The position numbers and the translations under genes are program-made. 9,055 nt of DNA from an uncultured Novosphingobium sp. (GTDB lineage: Bacteria; Pseudomonadota; Alphaproteobacteria; Sphingomonadales; Sphingomonadaceae): the NCBI GenBank assembly GCA_946886075.1, contig CAMPHR010000069.1, positions 1 to 9,055 of the forward strand. Reading direction: 5' to 3'. This document shows, one piece after another, positions 5,934 to 9,055 of the stretch. The notes below the pieces were generated by a model. That model saw only the letters and a program-made list of their open reading frames with translations, made no database searches and was not told the origin of the DNA. How positions within the stretch are numbered: position 1 is the stretch's first letter; the number at the start of each line of letters is the position of its first letter.

Positions 5934-7898
5934 ATGAGCACGGCGGCGCCGGAGGTCTCTGGAAACCGCTTCGAACTGCTTGTCCAGAGCGTTACTGATT
6001 ACGCAATCTACATGCTTTCGACCAATGGCACGATCGTCAGCTGGAATGCTGGCGCTCGGAGGTTCAAGGGCTATGAAGCCGATGAAATCGTCGGCCAGCA
6101 TTTTTCTCGCTTTTACACGCCGGAAGATCAGGCGGCGGGGATTCCCGCTCTCGCGCTCGAAACAGCGGAACGGGAGGGTCGGTTCGAGGCCGAAGGATGG
6201 CGTGTGCGCAAGGATGGCGGCCGGTTTTGGGCCAGCGTCGTCATCGATCCCATCCGCGATCCTGCTGGCACCCTGATAGGTTTCGCCAAGGTTACGCGCG
6301 ACCTGACAGAGCGACGAGCGGCGGAAGAAGCATTGAAGGCGAGCGAGGAGCGGTTTCGTCTGCTCGTCGAAAGCGTAACCGACTACGCGATCTACATGCT
6401 GGACCCTGTGGGCACCATCACCAGCTGGAACGCGGGCGCTGCACGCTTCAAGGGCTATACCGCCGACGAGATCCTGGGTCAGAATTTCTCCCGCTTTTAC
6501 TCCGAAGCAGATCGCATGGCGGGCATCCCCTCCCGCGCTTTGGAGACCGCGTCACGAGAAGGCCGCTTTGAAGCGGAAGGATGGCGCATCCGCAAGGATG
6601 GTTCGCGCTTTTGGGCCAATGTCGTCATCGACGCCATCCGCAGCCCGATGGGCGAGCTACTTGGTTTCGCGAAGATTACGCGCGACCTCACTGAGCGGCG
6701 GGAGACGCAACTGGCGCTTGAAGAAGCGCGCGAAGCTATCTTTCAATCCCAGAAGATGGACGCGATCGGCAAGTTGACGGGCGGGGTCGCCCACGACTTC
6801 AATAACCTGCTCGCGGTCATTGTCGGCAGTCTGGACCTCGCAAGACAACGGCTTGAGACCGGCGGTGACATTTCTCGCTACATCGACAATGCGATGACGG
6901 CGGCGGATCGGGGCGCCACCTTGACCCAGCGCATGCTGGCGTTCGCACGACGTCAGGAATTGAAGCTAGGCAGCGTCGATTGTATCGCCCTTGTCCGGAA
7001 CATGGCCGGATTGCTGAAATCGACCCTCGGCTCAACCGTTACGATCGAGACCCGCTTTCCCCTGTCGCTCAGTTCAGCCCATGCCGATCCGGCGCAGCTT
7101 GAGCTTGCATTGCTGAACTTGGCCGTAAATGCCCGTGACGCGATGCCGGGCGGCGGCCGGATCATTGTCGAGGGCAGCGAAGCTCATCTACAGACCGAAC
7201 AGCGGCCGGACCTGCCCACCGGCAACTATATCCGCCTTTCCGTTATCGATGAAGGGGAAGGGATGGATGAAGACACGTTGGCCCGCGCCAGGGAGCCATT
7301 TTTCACCACCAAGGGCATCGGCAAGGGAACCGGCCTTGGCCTCTCGATGGTCCACGGCTTTGCTGAACAATGCGGTGGGTCGCTGATCATCTCAAGTGAG
7401 CGCGGGAGTGGCACGACGGTCTCGCTCTGGCTGCCCGTTGCCACGGAGGAAGAAGATGCGATCGATGACGAGCATCAGGGGCAATCTCCATTGGCCACGA
7501 GCGATCAGCCATTAGTCATTCTAGCAGTCGATGATGATGACCTGGTGCTGACCAACACGGCGGGCATGCTCGAAGAATTAGGGCATACCGTATTTCAGGC
7601 GGGCTCCGGCGCGGATGCGATGCGCATGCTGGCTGAAGGCGAGGTCGACCTGGTCATAACGGATCACGCCATGCCGCATATGACAGGCGCTCAGTTGGCC
7701 GACGCCTTGGATGAGAGCCATCCCGGCCTGCCGGTGATTATCATCACAGGCTATGCCGAACTGCCGCCGCACGCCACCAAGCGGCTGCGCCTCGACAAAC
7801 CTTTCAGACAGGCCGAACTAGCCCGAATGCTGTCCATAGCGCGCCAGGATTGCTCTGCTGAGCGCATCATTCCGTTCGGCCAATCCGCCGACTTTTGA
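5934..7898 (+). CDS. Hybrid sensor histidine kinase: PAS-PAS-HisKA-HATPase-receiver
   Basis: Soluble two-component kinase (no membrane helix or signal peptide seen), probably cytoplasmic. From the ATG at 5934, preceded by GGGGAA, it has 654 residues. A GTG at 5892 would add 14 residues but has no good ribosome site. PAS1 (about 12-128) and PAS2 (about 140-256) are nearly identical. The kinase core has H-box GGVAHDFNNLL with H287, N-box NLAVNARDAM (N399), G1 DEGEGM (439-444) and G2 GTGLGLSM (465-472). An acidic linker leads to a receiver (about 527-636) with acidic pocket near 533-536, phospho-acceptor D577 in VITDHAMP, T605 and K622 in LDKPF. The PAS domains lack the LOV cysteine motif, and I see no obvious heme ligand, so the signal is unknown. 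There is no adjacent DNA-binding regulator. It is monocistronic as far as the window shows. Confidence 0.93.
   Translation: MSTAAPEVSGNRFELLVQSVTDYAIYMLSTNGTIVSWNAGARRFKGYEADEIVGQHFSRFYTPEDQAAGIPALALETAEREGRFEAEGWRVRKDGGRFWASVVIDPIRDPAGTLIGFAKVTRDLTERRAAEEALKASEERFRLLVESVTDYAIYMLDPVGTITSWNAGAARFKGYTADEILGQNFSRFYSEADRMAGIPSRALETASREGRFEAEGWRIRKDGSRFWANVVIDAIRSPMGELLGFAKITRDLTERRETQLALEEAREAIFQSQKMDAIGKLTGGVAHDFNNLLAVIVGSLDLARQRLETGGDISRYIDNAMTAADRGATLTQRMLAFARRQELKLGSVDCIALVRNMAGLLKSTLGSTVTIETRFPLSLSSAHADPAQLELALLNLAVNARDAMPGGGRIIVEGSEAHLQTEQRPDLPTGNYIRLSVIDEGEGMDEDTLARAREPFFTTKGIGKGTGLGLSMVHGFAEQCGGSLIISSERGSGTTVSLWLPVATEEEDAIDDEHQGQSPLATSDQPLVILAVDDDDLVLTNTAGMLEELGHTVFQAGSGADAMRMLAEGEVDLVITDHAMPHMTGAQLADALDESHPGLPVIIITGYAELPPHATKRLRLDKPFRQAELARMLSIARQDCSAERIIPFGQSADF
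5967..6701 (+). repeat. Tandem PAS-domain duplication inside the hybrid kinase gene
   Basis: Two copies of about 117 codons (5967-6317 and 6351-6701) are offset by exactly 128 codons and align without a gap. By hand count about 90 of 117 residues are identical (roughly 77%). Shared blocks include SVTDYAIYML, SWNAGA, RFKGY, FSRFY, EGRFEAEGWR and TRDLTERR. The DNA differs mainly at third codon positions, so the duplication is old enough to have drifted while the protein stayed constrained. Confidence 0.9.
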
Positions 7899-7987
7899 GC
7901 GCGGTAGATATTACCTGCCGTGCTCCCAGATTGGCACGACTGGACCCTCTCACTTCTCATTATCGTCATCAATTCCGCCAAGGAATC

Positions 7988-7997
7988 TGTTATAACA
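7988..7997 (+). promoter_or_regulatory. Likely extended -10 promoter of the hydrolase gene
   Basis: TG, one base, then TATAAC (7991-7996) matches the extended -10 pattern TGnTATAAT with one mismatch, which can work without a good -35; I see none at 17 bases. Transcription would begin near 8003, about 44 bases before the ATG at 8047. The element sits wholly inside a perfect palindrome (7987-7998) that could be an operator. Confidence 0.45.
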
Positions 7998-8046
7998 GCT
8001 GCGTTATGGTACCGCCGGTCCAGAATCGGGGAGCGCGCCTGAGGAC

Positions 8047-8967
8047 ATGAACATCACACCAACTTTCGCCACGCCTCTCAGCGAACATGCCGACCATATC
8101 GCTCCACTGAGCCCGACCTCGCATTTCTTCACATCGCTGCGCACCCGCCTACATTATATCGACTGGGGAAATCGTTCAGCGCCCACCTTGATCCTGGTTC
8201 ATGGAGCGCTTGATCATGCGCGGAGCTGGGATTGGACAGCGCGGGCATTGGCACGTGATTTCCATGTGGTCGTCCCTGATCTGCGGGGCCATGGCGACAG
8301 CGCCTGGTCAGCGGAGGGGACCTATTCGATGGCGGATTTCGTTTATGACCTGGCTCAGCTGGTTGACTTGGTCAGCCGAGACAAGGCCATTTTAGTCGGC
8401 CATTCGCTCGGAGGATCTGTCGCCCTGCGCTATGCGGGGCTCTTCCCGGAACGTGTAGAACGCCTCGTCGCCATCGAAGGACTTGGCCTTTCACCCGAAG
8501 CTCTCCAGCAGAAGACTGCGCGCCCGGCTCCCGACCGCTGGCGCGACTGGATAGAGCAACGGCGCGCAAGCGTTCGCAAGCCGTCACGCAACTATCCAAC
8601 GCTGGAGGCCGCAGTCGCCCGCATGCGGGAACGGAACGATCATCTGTCGGGTGAGCAGGCGCTGCACCTGACCGCGCATGGCGTCAATCGCAATGAAGAT
8701 GGTAGTTACGGCTGGAAGTTTGATCCCTACCTCCGGCACTTCCCCCCTCAGGACCTGACGGATCAAGACCTGCCGGAATTCTGGCAACGGATCAGCTGCC
8801 CCGTCCTTCTTTGCCTCGGTCTCGACAGTTGGGCATCCAACCCGATGAAAGACGGCAGGGCTGCATATTTCCAGGACGCGCGGCTAGTCGAATTCGCTGA
8901 TGCCGGACACTGGTTGCACCATGATCAATTCGACGGGTTCATGCGCGAATTAAGGGCGTTCCTGTGA
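8047..8967 (+). CDS. Alpha/beta-hydrolase fold protein
   Basis: Probable serine hydrolase of the alpha/beta fold, substrate unknown. The 306-residue product has no signal peptide and is probably cytoplasmic. After a variable N-terminus (about 1-30), the core begins with LHYIDWG and ILVHGALDHARSW, where HG at 52-53 starts the oxyanion loop. VVPDLRGHGDSAW (75-87) is typical of the fold. The nucleophile elbow is GHSLGG with S120, and the base is H288 in DAGHWLHHD. The acid is probably D260 in CLGLDSWASNP; E144 is a less likely alternative. A helical cap region lies at about 150-240. It most resembles the MhpC-like and serine-hydrolase-like branch (esterases, C-C hydrolases), but the exact reaction cannot be named. 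The ATG follows GAGGAC closely, with GGGGAG further upstream. Its 3' end overlaps a convergent gene by 18 bases. Confidence 0.85.
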   Translation: MNITPTFATPLSEHADHIAPLSPTSHFFTSLRTRLHYIDWGNRSAPTLILVHGALDHARSWDWTARALARDFHVVVPDLRGHGDSAWSAEGTYSMADFVYDLAQLVDLVSRDKAILVGHSLGGSVALRYAGLFPERVERLVAIEGLGLSPEALQQKTARPAPDRWRDWIEQRRASVRKPSRNYPTLEAAVARMRERNDHLSGEQALHLTAHGVNRNEDGSYGWKFDPYLRHFPPQDLTDQDLPEFWQRISCPVLLCLGLDSWASNPMKDGRAAYFQDARLVEFADAGHWLHHDQFDGFMRELRAFL

Positions 8968-9055
8968 CTGGAAGGCGCTGATAGCCGCTTGGTATTGAGC
9001 TTTAAGCTCCTCGATAAATCGAGCGGCGGGCTGAACTTTTTCGACCGCCCCGATC
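8950..9055 (-). CDS. C-terminal fragment of a convergent gene, perhaps nitronate monooxygenase
   Basis: The minus strand carries an open frame from the window edge to a TAA at 8952-8950. It shows the last 34 codons of a gene whose start lies outside the window. The visible residues begin IGAVEKVQPAARFIEELKAQ and end with a polar tail (FQSQERP). A Gly-rich IGAV followed by a charged helix resembles the C-terminus of nitronate monooxygenase / 2-nitropropane dioxygenase proteins, which often end with GQGxGxI and a helix ending in a Tyr-containing segment. This is recognition from a short piece and could be wrong. That the frame is coding is more secure than its name, because codons are sensible and the arrangement is simply convergent. 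Its last 18 bases overlap the end of the hydrolase gene. Confidence 0.5.
   Translation of the reverse strand, partial: IGAVEKVQPAARFIEELKAQYQAAISAFQSQERP

Noticed and set aside
5826..6101. A 91-codon minus-strand frame opposite the start of the hybrid kinase.
   Set aside because: No family resemblance and no clear ribosome site. Most of it is antisense to the conserved PAS1 coding sequence.
5934..6701. PAS domains as LOV (blue-light) sensors.
   Set aside because: The conserved cysteine-containing flavin-binding motif is missing from both copies.
7901..7918. Possible hairpin (GGTA/TACC) after the hybrid kinase stop as a terminator.
   Set aside because: The stem is short and needs a bulge to extend, and no T-run follows.
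7932..7947. TGGCACG resembling the -24 half of a sigma-54 promoter.
   Set aside because: The expected TTGCA/TTGCT half at -12 is absent; the sequence there is GGACC.
7982..8005. GGAAT and CGTT, 15 bases apart, as an EcfG-type promoter for the hydrolase.
   Set aside because: The -35 has a mismatch and the spacing is one to two bases short. The extended -10 at 7988-7997 is a better explanation.

Overview
The window looks like chromosome from a GC-rich alphaproteobacterium, most likely a sphingomonad (Sphingobium/Sphingomonas group). I base this on codon bias, the RegB/RegA-type regulators, the SURF1 gene behind a bo3-type quinol oxidase, and the style of the PAS hybrid kinase. This is recognition by eye; no database search was run. 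I see no insertion sequence, CRISPR array, phage gene or other mobile DNA.

Region 1 (3-5628, plus strand) is one tightly packed transcription unit. It starts inside a cytochrome bo3 ubiquinol oxidase operon: cyoB (subunit I), cyoC (III) and cyoD (IV), with cyoA presumably just upstream of the window. A SURF1-family oxidase assembly factor follows, then a RegB/PrrB/ActS-type redox sensor kinase and its RegA/PrrA/ActR-type response regulator. From cyoC to regA each stop codon overlaps the next start (ATGA, GTGA, TTGA, then an 11-base overlap), so translation is probably coupled along the chain. RegB keeps both its quinone-binding heptapeptide and its redox-sensitive cysteine motif. The operon therefore appears to join a quinol-consuming oxidase, its assembly factor and a sensor of the same quinone pool.

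Region 2 (5644-5933) holds a minus-strand tRNA-Gly (anticodon CCC, CCA encoded) that converges on regA, its likely promoter, and the upstream region of the next gene. That upstream region has a possible general-stress (EcfG-like) promoter.

Region 3 (5934-7898) is a single-gene hybrid histidine kinase with two nearly identical tandem PAS domains, a HisKA/HATPase core and a C-terminal receiver. Its signal is unknown.

Region 4 (7899-9055) is a short spacer with a 12-bp perfect palindrome over a likely extended -10 promoter, then an alpha/beta-hydrolase. The 3' end of a convergent minus-strand gene, perhaps a nitronate monooxygenase, overlaps the hydrolase's last codons.

The most interesting content is the oxidase-SURF1-RegBA arrangement. 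The families are known; the physical coupling is what deserves a closer look.
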